A stretch of DNA of 64,000 bases. Origin: Candidatus Leptofilum gracile (lineage in GTDB: Bacteria; Chloroflexota; Anaerolineae; Promineifilales; Promineifilaceae). Below, piece by piece: positions 1 through 8,720 of the stretch (its first letter is position 1; the number at the start of each line of letters is the position of its first letter). The notes beneath the pieces were generated by a model. It saw only the letters and a list, made by a program, of their open reading frames with translations, had not been told where the DNA came from and did no database searches. Made by a program: the position numbers and the translations under genes. The stretch spans positions 558,001 to 622,000 of the forward strand of contig JADJOJ010000010.1 of assembly GCA_016713825.1 (NCBI GenBank). The letters are read 5' to 3'.

Positions 1-144
1 AGAAGGGCCAATCAGTGCGGTAATGTGCTTGGTAGGAATTTTCAAGGCAATGTCTTTTACGGCACGAAATGACCCGTAGTAGACCTGCATTTCTTTGGCC
101 TCAACGGCAACAGAGCCGTTGCTGAAAGATGTGTTCGGTTTCAT
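1..144 (-). CDS. pstB: PstB, phosphate ABC transporter ATPase (N-terminal part only)
   Basis: The minus strand from 144 reads as the first 48 codons of a PstB-type ATPase and runs off the left edge. The visible part contains the A-loop region (VYYGSFRAVKDI) and reaches the start of the Walker A motif (ALIGPS). The ATG at 144-142 overlaps the TAA stop of the upstream pstA by one base (TAATG), so the two are translationally coupled. It is the last visible gene of the minus-strand operon pstS-pstC-pstA-pstB. By family knowledge it would hydrolyse ATP on the cytoplasmic face for phosphate import. Whether phoU follows cannot be seen. Confidence 0.9.
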   Translation of the reverse strand, partial: MKPNTSFSNGSVAVEAKEMQVYYGSFRAVKDIALKIPTKHITALIGPS

Positions 145-2390
145 TAAATGCTCCTTGTTGAATAACGATTGCGCAGGATGATGGCGGAAGCATTGAGCGA
201 GAGCAGCATGGCTAGCAGCACAATGATCGCAGCAGCGGCAATATTGCGGAATTCAGCCTGCGGTCGTGAGGTCCACTGATAAATCTGGATGGGCAGGGTG
301 GTGAACTTTGAGAACGGCCCGCTGGGATCGACCGTGATAAAGGTCGAAGCGCCAACAACAACCAAAGGCGCTGTTTCGCCAATGGCGCGGGAAACGGCCA
401 GGATGGTACCGGTGAGGATACCCGGCAGGGCGCTGGGCAAGACATGATACCAGATGGTTTGCCATTGCGTCGCGCCCAAGGCCAATCCGGCCTGTCGCAA
501 AGAGTTGGGTACAGCGCGCAGGGCTTCCTGGGCATTGATGATAATGAGGGGGAGGATAAGGAGGCCCAGGGTAAGACCGGCAGAAATGATGGTACGGCCG
601 TTGGCCGATGCCGTGGACTCAACCGCGCCAAAAATCGCTCCGCTGGTCAACTGTTCCAACACCCGCACAAAGATGGCCAATCCTAGCATGCCATAAATGA
701 TCGACGGTACACCGGCCAGGTTGTTGATGTTGGTCTGCAAGATGCGGTTGAGCCGATTGTCGGCGGCATACTCTTCCAGGTAAATGGCGGCACCCACGCC
801 AATGGGGAAAGAAAACAGAATGGTGATAAAGATAACCCAAAGCGAGCCAAAGATAGCGGTACGCACCCCGGCAAATTCTGGCGTACTGGATTGTGGGTCC
901 GTAATAAAATCAGCCGAAAGCCAGGAACGGAAAGTGATCTCACCGTTGGGATAAAGCGCGGCGGCTTCAGTGGCGATGGCAGTCCGATTTAGCAAGGAAT
1001 TTTGCAGGTTGTATACCTTGACCACGTCTGGCTGGATCACTTCAGCCAGCAACAGGTCATAAACTTCTTCCTGGGTGCGTGGTTCGGCGATACAGCCAGA
1101 CGGCCGTTCCCCTGCCGGGGCGGCACACACCTCATTCCAGGTTGCTGGATCCTCAAAAACCAGGGCGCTCTCGTAAAAACGCTGTTCTCGCTCCAGCGCC
1201 CGACCACGCCCGGTGGAAATGTTGGTGGCCAGCAGGCGCACCAAATCATCTTTTGGAAGGGAAGCTAGAGACGTTTGGTAGACGGCTTCGGCGAAAAAGT
1301 CCAACGTGCCGCTGTCGGCTCCGGGAATGTAGCGCTGAATCGCTTGCGCGGGCCACGCCTCGTTAACCTCGTTCCAGGTGGTGGCTGTGGTAAAGATTTG
1401 CTGAAGCTGCTCGGTGGAGACCTCGTTGAGGGCGCTGTTTTGGTTGTTGACCACAATTGCCAGGGCATCGGTGCCAATTTGGAATTCGAGGGGGAAACGG
1501 CCGTTATTGCGACACGCTTCAATTTCCCCAGACTGAATAGGGCGGCTGGAGGCGGCAAAATCGGCCTGCCCGCTGCAGAAAGCTGCCAGCCCGGCGCTGC
1601 TGCCCACACTTTCGTTGCCAAAATTGCCCGCAAAACCGGCTTCCTGGTACTGCTCCAGCATGTGCTGCGTCAGCGGGAAAACGGTGGAACTGCCCACCAC
1701 ACGAATAGTTCCGGCCATCCCGTCTGGCTCAATGGACACCCACTGACCTGATTGTAGACCCAGCCCCGGGTTGGCCGAGAGCCAGCGTTGTTGGGCAGCG
1801 GCATAGGCTGCACTGGTTGCCGGGAAGTAGCCTACCGTCTCAATTTCGCTGTTGACATTGTTGAGCAGGTAGTTAAGGAAGATGTTGGCTGCCTGGTTGT
1901 TTTGCAAGACAGCATCGGCGGTGTAGAGGTATAACGGCCGTGTGAACGGATACTCGCCAGAAGCAGCCGTTTCGGCATTGGGCATTACCCCATCTACGGC
2001 CAGCAGCTTCAACGTCTCGTTGTTTTCCTGGTAATAAGCAATGCCAAAAAACCCAATGCCGTTGGAATCGTTAGCAATGCCGTTGGCCAGCTCAAAATCA
2101 TCTTCGCTGGAAACGGTATTGGCGGTATTAAGAATTTGTTCTTCCACGACATCCAGCGCCAACCGCTGGGGGTCTACTTTATTGATGACCACAACATAGC
2201 CAAATGAGTCATTAAGAATATTGTAAAGCAGCGCTATCAGGGACGAAATGGCAATTAGCAATGCTGCAATAAACAGTAAGCGCCAGGCCAGCCCCTGGCG
2301 ATGACGCCACTGGATTTGGTTTTTAAGCGCCTCCCCTTCAGGGAATGGCGTTGTTTCGGATTGGTTAGGTATCGGTTGCATATTATCCAT
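144..2390 (-). CDS. pstA: PstA permease with an inserted, circularly permuted PstS-like domain
   Basis: A 748-residue PstA, more than twice the usual length of about 290. Residues about 36-58 form the first membrane helix and about 503-748 the permease core, with the EAA loop around 617-647 (EALRAVPNSLRQAGLALGAT). Between them lies a large extracytoplasmic part that matches PstS in swapped order. Residues about 62-205 resemble the C-terminal PstS lobe (GIGFFGIAYYQENN, YPFTRPLYLY, VGYFPA). Residues about 218-375 resemble the N-terminal lobe (VVGSSTVFP, QADFAASSRPI, GADSGTLDFF), including the SGT ligand loop. The closest relatives in the window are the two domains of the neighbouring PstS. Start and stop overlap pstC and pstB by one base each. 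Inferred role: phosphate permease with a built-in receptor or gating domain. The insert might have lost ligand binding. Confidence 0.9.
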   Translation of the reverse strand: MDNMQPIPNQSETTPFPEGEALKNQIQWRHRQGLAWRLLFIAALLIAISSLIALLYNILNDSFGYVVVINKVDPQRLALDVVEEQILNTANTVSSEDDFELANGIANDSNGIGFFGIAYYQENNETLKLLAVDGVMPNAETAASGEYPFTRPLYLYTADAVLQNNQAANIFLNYLLNNVNSEIETVGYFPATSAAYAAAQQRWLSANPGLGLQSGQWVSIEPDGMAGTIRVVGSSTVFPLTQHMLEQYQEAGFAGNFGNESVGSSAGLAAFCSGQADFAASSRPIQSGEIEACRNNGRFPLEFQIGTDALAIVVNNQNSALNEVSTEQLQQIFTTATTWNEVNEAWPAQAIQRYIPGADSGTLDFFAEAVYQTSLASLPKDDLVRLLATNISTGRGRALEREQRFYESALVFEDPATWNEVCAAPAGERPSGCIAEPRTQEEVYDLLLAEVIQPDVVKVYNLQNSLLNRTAIATEAAALYPNGEITFRSWLSADFITDPQSSTPEFAGVRTAIFGSLWVIFITILFSFPIGVGAAIYLEEYAADNRLNRILQTNINNLAGVPSIIYGMLGLAIFVRVLEQLTSGAIFGAVESTASANGRTIISAGLTLGLLILPLIIINAQEALRAVPNSLRQAGLALGATQWQTIWYHVLPSALPGILTGTILAVSRAIGETAPLVVVGASTFITVDPSGPFSKFTTLPIQIYQWTSRPQAEFRNIAAAAIIVLLAMLLSLNASAIILRNRYSTRSI

Positions 2391-3601
2391 TATTCGTACA
2401 CCTCACGGTAGCGAGAGACAAAGTAGCGTGCTGCAATATTGAGCACCAGCGTCATGGAAAAGAGCAGCAAGCCGATAGAAAAGAGGCTGTTGTAATCAAT
2501 GGAGTCGTAGCTAATATCGCCGCCGCTGATCCGCACAATGTGCCCCGTCATCGTTTCCGCAGCCAGAAAGGGATTCAGCACAAAGCCAGTGATAGAATCT
2601 TTGCCCAGTTCAAAGTTTTTGGGACCAGCGCCTGCGGCAATCGCAACAACCATCGTTTCCCCAATAGCCCGTGAAATAGCGACAACGAAAGCGGCCGTAA
2701 TGCCAGACAACGCCGCAGGCAGCACAATTTTAAGCGACGTTTCCAGCTTGGTAGCACCCAAGCCATAAGCTGCTTCCCGTAACGCCCTGGGCACGGCATG
2801 GAGCGCATCTTCACTCATTGAACTCACCAAAGGGATAATCAGAATGCCGACAACAATCCCGGCTGATGCGGTATTGAAAATTTCCACCCTGCCTTCACCA
2901 AAAATAGAACGCAGCAGCGGTGTCATGAAAGTGAGCGCAAAATAGCCAAATACAACCGTCGGAATACCAGCCAACACTTCCAGGATGGGTTTCAGCATAC
3001 TGCGAACCTTTTCCGAGGCGTATTCACTCAGGTAAATGGCTGAAGCCAGGCCAAGTGGCAGTGCAACCAACATGGCAATCAAGCTGGTCATCAACGTCGC
3101 CAACAGAAGCGGCCAAATGCCAAACAAACCTAGCTGGGGAATCCATTTGGTGGTGGTAATTGTCTCCGAAAGCGTAACTGTATTGGATCGGAAGAGCTGT
3201 AGACCGGCTGTGTGGCTTACGGCAATTGTGTCTTGCTGTCCGCGAAGCACTGTTATGGTGTTTTCGGCAATGCTTTGCACAACCATCACTTCTTCACCCA
3301 GGCGAACAATGTCTTCCTCAATTAGTGAGGCACCAGCGTCTCCAACCACAAGAACTGTTTCTTCTGGGGTAATGTCCGCCACGATCGGTTTATTGGTGTT
3401 TTCCCACTGTTGACGGGTAAAAAAAGCGAGGGATTCAGTTGTTAAAATGTAAACAATGCCCAGCGTAGTGAAGATTGACAAGATTCCACAAAGAAAAAGG
3501 AATCCCTGGATAAAACTCTCACCGATGCGCGGCCGTTTTGTTAAATCGTTCATGTTCGTTTCTGCCCCCATCAAAGGTGTGGCGGGGTTTTTTGTTGCCA
3601 T
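2390..3601 (-). CDS. pstC: PstC, phosphate ABC transporter permease
   Basis: A 403-residue PstC membrane permease. The ATG at 3601 is chosen because a strong ribosome site (AGGAAGGAG) lies just before it; the frame stays open 24 codons further. The first helix is at about 30-52. The permease core has the EAA loop (DALHAVPRALREAAYGLGAT) and the conserved SRAIGETM segment. Between helices 1 and 2 there is an extracytoplasmic insert of roughly 70 residues with a beta-rich repeat-like pattern (IVRLGEEVMVVQSI, ENTITVLRG, SHTAGLQLF). The TAA stop overlaps the start of pstA. The gene is the second of the minus-strand pst operon and would pair with PstA to form the channel. Confidence 0.92.
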   Translation of the reverse strand: MATKNPATPLMGAETNMNDLTKRPRIGESFIQGFLFLCGILSIFTTLGIVYILTTESLAFFTRQQWENTNKPIVADITPEETVLVVGDAGASLIEEDIVRLGEEVMVVQSIAENTITVLRGQQDTIAVSHTAGLQLFRSNTVTLSETITTTKWIPQLGLFGIWPLLLATLMTSLIAMLVALPLGLASAIYLSEYASEKVRSMLKPILEVLAGIPTVVFGYFALTFMTPLLRSIFGEGRVEIFNTASAGIVVGILIIPLVSSMSEDALHAVPRALREAAYGLGATKLETSLKIVLPAALSGITAAFVVAISRAIGETMVVAIAAGAGPKNFELGKDSITGFVLNPFLAAETMTGHIVRISGGDISYDSIDYNSLFSIGLLLFSMTLVLNIAARYFVSRYREVYE

Positions 3602-3732
3602 TTTTGCTCCTTCCTCATCTTTTGCAGCCTGTTTACCACCTATCAGGAGAAAGCCAAGATGAGGAGCTGGCAATGCAGTCTCCTCATCTTGATCAGGTCT
3701 ACACTAGAAGGTTACTTGTTACCAGTAAAGCA

Positions 3733-5485
3733 CTAATTGTTGGCGTTCAACCAGTTCAGTTTTGCCTGATTGAGAGCATCATTACTGGCGGGGAAGTAAC
3801 CAATGTCCACAATTTCTTCGTTCACAAAAGTGAGGTAGAAGTTGATGAACTCCGCCACCTGCGGTTTTTCGGCCATGATGGTGGCATCGGAGTAGATGAA
3901 CAACGGCCGTGCCAACGGGTAGGAATTGTTGTCTACATTTTCGGCCGAAGCTTCTACACCTTCGATGGAGAGGATGCCCAGGGCATCCCGGTTTTCCTGG
4001 TAATAGGCGTAACCGAAGTAGCCAATGGCATATTGATTGCCGATGACGCCTTGAGCCAGCACGTTGTCATCCTCAGAGAGCTGGAGGTTGGCCGCTGAGA
4101 GAATCGGCTCTTCGTTTTCTTCAAAGATAACTTCTACGAAGTAATCGAAGGTGCCAGAGTCGGTGCCAGGGCTGAAACGGAGGATGGGTTCGGCTGGCCA
4201 GGAGGGGTCAATGTCTGCCCAGGTTTCAGCCGTAGAGAAAGCCAGGGCGAGCTGCTCGACGGTCATGTCGGTGGCAAAGTCATTGGCGGGGTTGATGACC
4301 ACAGCCAGGGCGTCGGTGCCGACACGAAACTCAATGGGTTCACGACCAATAGCCCGGCAAGATTCGATTTCAGACTCTTTGATAGGACGGCTGGCGTTAG
4401 CGATGTCGGTTTCGCCCGCGACACAGAAGCGTTCCAAACCGGCACCAGAGCCGATGGAGTCTACGGTGATGTTGCCGCTGTAGCCTTCTTGCTGGAAGCG
4501 TTCGGCCATGCGTTCGGTGACGGGGAAGACGGTGGAACTGCCTGCCGTCACGATGTCACCGCTAACGGCGAGTACATCAACTGCGGGGAGGTTAACACCG
4601 GTGCCGCTGTCGCTGGAAGCCACGCCACCACGTACGCCGGAAATCCAGTTTTGTTTGGCCTGGTTCAAAGCGGCCGTACTGGCGGGGAAGTAACCAATGT
4701 CCACAATTTCTTCGTTCACAAAAGTGAGGTAGAAGTTGATGAACTCAGCCACCTGCGGTTTTTCGGCCATGATGGTGGCATCGGAGTAGATGAACAGGGG
4801 GCGGGCCAGGGCATAGGAGCCATTTTCTACATTTTCTGCTGACGCTTCGACGCCTTCAATGGAGAGAATCGACAGGGCATCACGATTCTCCTGGTAGTAA
4901 GCGTAACCAAAGTAGCCAATGGCATACTGGTTGCCGATGACACCTTGAGCCAGCACGTTGTCATCTTCAGAGAGCTGGAGGTTGGCTGCGGAGAGAATCG
5001 GCTCTTCGTTTTCGTCGAAGATTTCTTCTACGAAGTAGTCGAAGGTGCCGGAGTCGGTGCCGGGGCTGAAGCGGAGGATGGGCTCAGCTGGCCAGGAAGC
5101 ATCGATGTCGGCCCAGGTTTCTGCCGTGGAGAAAGCCAGGGCGAGCTGTTCGACGGTCATGTTGGTGGCAAAGTCGTTGGCGGGGTTAACCACTACAGCC
5201 AGGGCGTCGGTGCCTACACGGAACTCAAGAGGCTCCCGGCCGATGGCCTGGCAGGATTCGACTTCGGATTCGTTGATGGGGCGGCTGGCGTTGGCGATGT
5301 CGGTTTCGCCCGCGACACAGAAGCGTTCCAAACCGGCACCAGAGCCGATGGAGTCTACGGTGATGTTGCCGCTGTAGCCTTCTTGCTGGAAGCGTTCGGC
5401 CATGCGTTCGGTGACGGGGAAGACGGTGGAACTGCCTGCCGTCACGATGTCGCCACTAACGGCGAGTACATCAACCGCAGGGAGA
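3733..5485 (-). repeat. In-frame tandem duplication of the PstS domain, 894-bp pitch
   Basis: Two copies lie at about 3,733-4,590 and 4,640-5,485, offset by 894 bp (298 codons), so the duplication keeps the frame. About 150 bp (4,404-4,557 against 5,298-5,451) appear identical by eye. Elsewhere the copies differ mainly at silent positions. Short-read assemblies could collapse or expand this repeat. Confidence 0.9.
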
Positions 5486-5691
5486 CCGAGCACTTCTACC
5501 GTTTCTACCACCGTTTCGGTAACGGTTTCGGTTACGGTTTCAGTAACCGTTTCGGTTTCGGTGACCACGCGGGTGACCTCGACCTGTACGGTTTCGGTGA
5601 TGACTTCTGGCTCGGTGGTTTCAGCGCTGCCACCGCAGGCTGCCAGAAGTAAGGCAAAGATTGCCAAAATTACTAAAAGTTTGATTCTCAT
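3733..5691 (-). CDS. pstS: PstS, phosphate-binding lipoprotein with two tandem PstS domains
   Basis: A 652-residue lipoprotein, about twice the usual size. The signal peptide ends in a lipobox (LLAAC, Cys about 19). A linker rich in VTET repeats spans about 30-65. Two nearly identical PstS domains follow, at about 70-360 and 371-652. Each has the N-lobe motifs AGSSTVFPVTERMAERF and TDSGTFDYF, the C-lobe motif YAIGYFGYAYYQENRD, and Arg/SGT residues expected for oxyanion binding. The ATG at 5691 follows an AGGAGAAG ribosome site. It is the first gene of the minus operon, downstream of a divergent regulatory region. Each anchored molecule would present two phosphate-binding modules. The extreme similarity of the halves points to a recent duplication or gene conversion. 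Confidence 0.93.
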   Translation of the reverse strand: MRIKLLVILAIFALLLAACGGSAETTEPEVITETVQVEVTRVVTETETVTETVTETVTETVVETVEVLGLPAVDVLAVSGDIVTAGSSTVFPVTERMAERFQQEGYSGNITVDSIGSGAGLERFCVAGETDIANASRPINESEVESCQAIGREPLEFRVGTDALAVVVNPANDFATNMTVEQLALAFSTAETWADIDASWPAEPILRFSPGTDSGTFDYFVEEIFDENEEPILSAANLQLSEDDNVLAQGVIGNQYAIGYFGYAYYQENRDALSILSIEGVEASAENVENGSYALARPLFIYSDATIMAEKPQVAEFINFYLTFVNEEIVDIGYFPASTAALNQAKQNWISGVRGGVASSDSGTGVNLPAVDVLAVSGDIVTAGSSTVFPVTERMAERFQQEGYSGNITVDSIGSGAGLERFCVAGETDIANASRPIKESEIESCRAIGREPIEFRVGTDALAVVINPANDFATDMTVEQLALAFSTAETWADIDPSWPAEPILRFSPGTDSGTFDYFVEVIFEENEEPILSAANLQLSEDDNVLAQGVIGNQYAIGYFGYAYYQENRDALGILSIEGVEASAENVDNNSYPLARPLFIYSDATIMAEKPQVAEFINFYLTFVNEEIVDIGYFPASNDALNQAKLNWLNANN

Positions 5692-5806
5692 TTTTCTTCT
5701 CCTGATTCATGTCGTAAGCAAAAAAATAAAGCGCAGGCCAGGTTGGCCGCGCTCAGATTTAGTTTGCTTTTAAAGGCTAATTGTGAATGGAGTTTAGCGG
5801 GCAGTT

Positions 5807-5944
5807 GTTAAGAATCAGGGCGTTTTTGGTTAATGATTGGCTATGGTTTTGTAAACGGCCGTTTAACAAAACCCCCTAAAACGGCTGTTGTTAACAATCT
5901 GTTAACAAAGTTTGGTTGTGACAGCCCCGCCAGCCAAGTAAAAT
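5807..5944. promoter_or_regulatory. Divergent pst regulatory region with PHO-box-like 11-bp repeats and a promoter
   Basis: The 290-bp gap between the two divergent pst operons holds several GTTAACA-like heptamers. Two are directly adjacent with exact 11-bp spacing (GTTAACAATCT at 5,890 and GTTAACAAAGT at 5,901). Related copies lie at about 5,807, 5,829 and 5,861. This is the arrangement known for PhoB/PhoP boxes, seven conserved bases repeated every 11 bp. Immediately downstream is a sigma70-like promoter for the plus-strand operon, TTGTGA (5,916-5,921), 17 bp, TAAAAT (5,939-5,944). One ACGGCCGT copy lies at 5,855-5,862. That the response regulator encoded at 11,593-12,321 binds here is inference. 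Confidence 0.6.
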
Positions 5945-5981
5945 CTGTTCCGACTATAGAGGAAAAAGTCCGCCATACCTT

Positions 5982-6923
5982 ATGAAAAACAATTATTTTG
6001 CTGGGTTAACGCCGTGGCGAAACGGCCGTTATCTGTTATTGCTTGCCGCCCTTTGGCTGCTTGTTCCTGCTCTGCTGGCCAGCTGTCGTCCGCCAGAAAG
6101 TGACGCGGGGGGCGCTGTGGCTGGGGCCAGCCTGGCCATTCAAAATAAAGGGTCAGATACTCTGGTAAATATTGCCCTGGCCTGGGCCGAAGCGTACCAA
6201 ACCGTAGCCCCAGAGGTGACGGTTGCCGTGACGGGGGGCGGTTCCGGCACCGGCATTGCCGCCCTCATCAACGGCACCGTGGATATTGCCAATGCTTCCC
6301 GCGCCATGAAAGAGAGCGAAATTGAAGATGCCCAAGCCAACGGGATCGATCCGATTGAGCACGTGGTAGCCATCGATGCCCTGGCCGTGATTGTGCATCC
6401 AGACAATCCCGTGAGTGAGCTAACCATCGTCCAGTTGGCCGACATGTACACCGGGCGCATTACCAATTGGCAAGAAGTGGGGGGATTGGATGCCCCGATT
6501 GTGTTGCTGTCTCGCGAGACAAATTCTGGCACCCACGTCTACTTTCTGGAGGAGGTGGTGCGCCTGGGAAGTTCAGAAAATAGCGATATTTTTGCGCCAC
6601 AAACTCTGCTGATGCCTTCTTCGGTAGGGATTACCAGCGAACTGCGCCGGAACCCCAATGCCATTGGCTACGATGGCTTGGGGTACGTAGACCCGGCGCA
6701 TGAAAAAATTATTTCGGTGGCGCGCACGGTGGACGAACCGTTTGTGGCACCCACAGTCGCTACCGCTTCATCTGGTGAATACCCCTTGTCGCGCAACCTG
6801 TTCATGTACACCGCTGGTGAACCGGAAGGCATTATTGCCGATTATCTCAGCTGGATAGTGTCGCCTGTGGGTCAGGAGATTGTGGCACAGCTTGGGTTTG
6901 TGCCGCTGACGGGTGGCGAATAG
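5982..6923 (+). CDS. pstS: PstS, phosphate-binding lipoprotein of the second operon
   Basis: A 313-residue single-domain PstS. The signal peptide ends in a lipobox (LLASC). The mature part starts with the substrate-binding fold (IQNKGSDTLVNIALAWAEAY), then GGGSGTGIAALINGTVDIANAS, and the ligand loop SRETNSGTHVYF. It is diverged from the tandem PstS at 3,733-5,691 and of ordinary length. Spacing to the next gene is 32 bp. It heads the plus-strand operon pstS-pstC-pstA-pstB-pstB, just downstream of the PHO-box-like repeats. It would deliver phosphate to the PstC/PstA pair encoded next. Confidence 0.93.
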   Translation: MKNNYFAGLTPWRNGRYLLLLAALWLLVPALLASCRPPESDAGGAVAGASLAIQNKGSDTLVNIALAWAEAYQTVAPEVTVAVTGGGSGTGIAALINGTVDIANASRAMKESEIEDAQANGIDPIEHVVAIDALAVIVHPDNPVSELTIVQLADMYTGRITNWQEVGGLDAPIVLLSRETNSGTHVYFLEEVVRLGSSENSDIFAPQTLLMPSSVGITSELRRNPNAIGYDGLGYVDPAHEKIISVARTVDEPFVAPTVATASSGEYPLSRNLFMYTAGEPEGIIADYLSWIVSPVGQEIVAQLGFVPLTGGE

Positions 6924-6955
6924 CGTTTTGCATCAGTTGGATTGGAGGATTTGAT

Positions 6956-7873
6956 TTGACAACAAATGTGCCTGCCCCGCCCAAAGCGCCGTTGCCGAGT
7001 TGGCGTGAAAAAGTCATTGAGGGTTTGATCTGGCTTTCTGGCGTTTCGGCTGTGGTGATTATGGGGCTGATTTTCTTCTTTTTGCTGCGCGAGGGGTTGC
7101 CAACTTTAGGGGAGGTTGCCTGGGCCGATTTATTTTCGCGCCGTTGGTACCCCATTGAAGATTTGTACGGGATTTTGCCACTGTTGGCGGGTTCTTTTTT
7201 GGTGACGGTGGGGGCGGTGTTGATTGCGGTGCCGCTGGGGTTGGTAACGGCCGTTTACCTCGGTGAAATTGCCCCAACCTGGCAGCGTGAACTTCTCAAG
7301 CCGATCATCGAAGTGTTGGCGGGTATTCCCTCTATTGTGCTGGGCTTTTTGGGTTGGGTATCGCTGGCCCCCCTCATCCAAAGCCTGGGGGCCCCCACCG
7401 GACTGACTGCCTTCTCTGGTTCCCTCATTTTGGCGTACATGTCTTTGCCCACCATCATCAGCATCACCGAAGATGCGCTGTACGTGGTGCCCAAAGAGTA
7501 CCGCGATGGGGCGCTGGCCCTGGGCGCAACGAAGTGGCAAACCATTTGGCGGGTGGTGCTGCCCGCTGCCCGCAGCGGCATTGTTATTGCCATCATGCTG
7601 GGCATTGGCCGGGCCATTGGCGAAACGATGGCGGTGATGCTGGTAACGGGCAATGCCGCCAACTTGCCCGCGCTAAACGCCGGAATTTTCTTCCAGCCAG
7701 CGCGTACGCTGACGGCGACCATCGCTGCGGAGATGGGCGAGGTGGCGCAGGGCAGCACGCATTACCACGTGCTGTTTATGTTGGGGATTGTTTTGTTTCT
7801 CATAACGTTTGCCATTAACTCGCTGGCTTCCTGGCTGGTGGGCAGCGGCAGTCGCCGGAGGGCCCGCCAATGA
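6956..7873 (+). CDS. pstC: PstC, phosphate permease of the second operon
   Basis: A 305-residue PstC of normal length, lacking the extracytoplasmic insert seen in the other PstC. The start is a TTG at 6,956 preceded by GGAGGA at the right distance; no better ATG fits. The first helix is at about 25-45 (GVSAVVIMGLIFFFLL). The EAA loop reads DALYVVPKEYRDGALALGAT, followed by GRAIGETMAVMLVTG. The stop TGA overlaps the ATG of pstA in the form ATGA, indicating coupled translation. Confidence 0.93.
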   Translation: MTTNVPAPPKAPLPSWREKVIEGLIWLSGVSAVVIMGLIFFFLLREGLPTLGEVAWADLFSRRWYPIEDLYGILPLLAGSFLVTVGAVLIAVPLGLVTAVYLGEIAPTWQRELLKPIIEVLAGIPSIVLGFLGWVSLAPLIQSLGAPTGLTAFSGSLILAYMSLPTIISITEDALYVVPKEYRDGALALGATKWQTIWRVVLPAARSGIVIAIMLGIGRAIGETMAVMLVTGNAANLPALNAGIFFQPARTLTATIAAEMGEVAQGSTHYHVLFMLGIVLFLITFAINSLASWLVGSGSRRRARQ

Positions 7874-8714
7874 GCCGCCAACAGTCGCAAAAAGTGGCAA
7901 CGGCCGTTATCACCCTCATCGCTCTGATTGTTATTTTGCCCATCATTTTTGTGATTGGCTTTTTGGTGTACAACGGCATTGGGGCCATCAGCTGGGAATT
8001 TTTAAGCCAGCCGCCGCGCAACGGCATGACAGAAGGCGGCCTACTGCCCGCCATTTTGGGCACGATCTTTTTAACGCTGGGAACGGCCGTTGCCGCCATT
8101 CCGCTTGGCATTGGGGCCGCCATCTACCTGGCCGAATACGCCAGCGACAACCGCCTCACCCGCACCATTCGCCTGGCCATTGTTAATCTGGCTGGTATCC
8201 CTCCATCGTTTACGGCCTGTTTGGCCTGGGCGCGTTTGTGCTGTTTCTCAACTTTGGCACCTCCATCCTGGCTGGCTCGCTGACGCTGGGGCTTATGACC
8301 CTGCCCGTGCTCATCAGCACCGCCGAAGAAGCGATTCGCTCTGTCCCGGCCGATTTTCGTACGGTGAGCCTGAGTTTGGGGGCCACCCGCTGGCAAACAA
8401 TCCGGCATCAGGTATTGCCGCACGCGCTGCCCGGCATCATCACCGGTATCATTTTGGGGCTAAGCCGCGCCGCGGGCGAAACCGCCCCGATTTTGTTTAC
8501 CGTGGCCGCCTTTTACCTGCCAGAGCTGCCCACCTCTGTTTTTGACCAGACGATGGCGCTGCCGTACCACCTGTTTGTGATTTCTACCCAGGTGCCTGGT
8601 ATGCCTTTGCAAATTCAGTACGGCACGGCATTGGTCTTGCTGTTGATTGTGTTGTCATTGACGCTGGTGGCGACGGTTTTTCGCACCATCATGCGGCGGC
8701 GGCGGGAGTGGTAG
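7870..8714 (+). CDS. pstA: PstA, phosphate permease of the second operon, interrupted by a frameshift
   Basis: Two reading frames together make one PstA of normal size (about 281 residues). The first frame (7,870-8,283) is PstA-like up to VNLAGIP. The match then continues in the next frame with LFLNFGTSILAGSLTLGLM, the EAA loop around TAEEAIRSVPADFRTVSLSL, and SRAAGETAPILF, ending at 8,714. The break lies at the CCC run 8,199-8,201, where one more C restores SIVYGLFGLGAF-like coding. Flanking genes look intact and the gene overlaps pstC by ATGA. A base-calling deletion is the simplest explanation; a real loss would leave the operon with only one permease. Confidence 0.85.
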
Positions 8715-8720
8715 GCCCTT

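Noticed and set aside
4489..5652. Long open frames on the plus strand opposite the tandem PstS (4,489-4,842 and 4,945-5,652)
   Set aside because: They are mirror frames of the duplicated pstS, repeat with the same 894-bp pitch, and lack ribosome sites and recognisable protein features.
3733..5691. Misassembled duplicate of a single pstS gene
   Set aside because: The two halves differ at many silent sites and several residues, and the duplication is in frame, so a real tandem gene is more likely; long reads would settle it.
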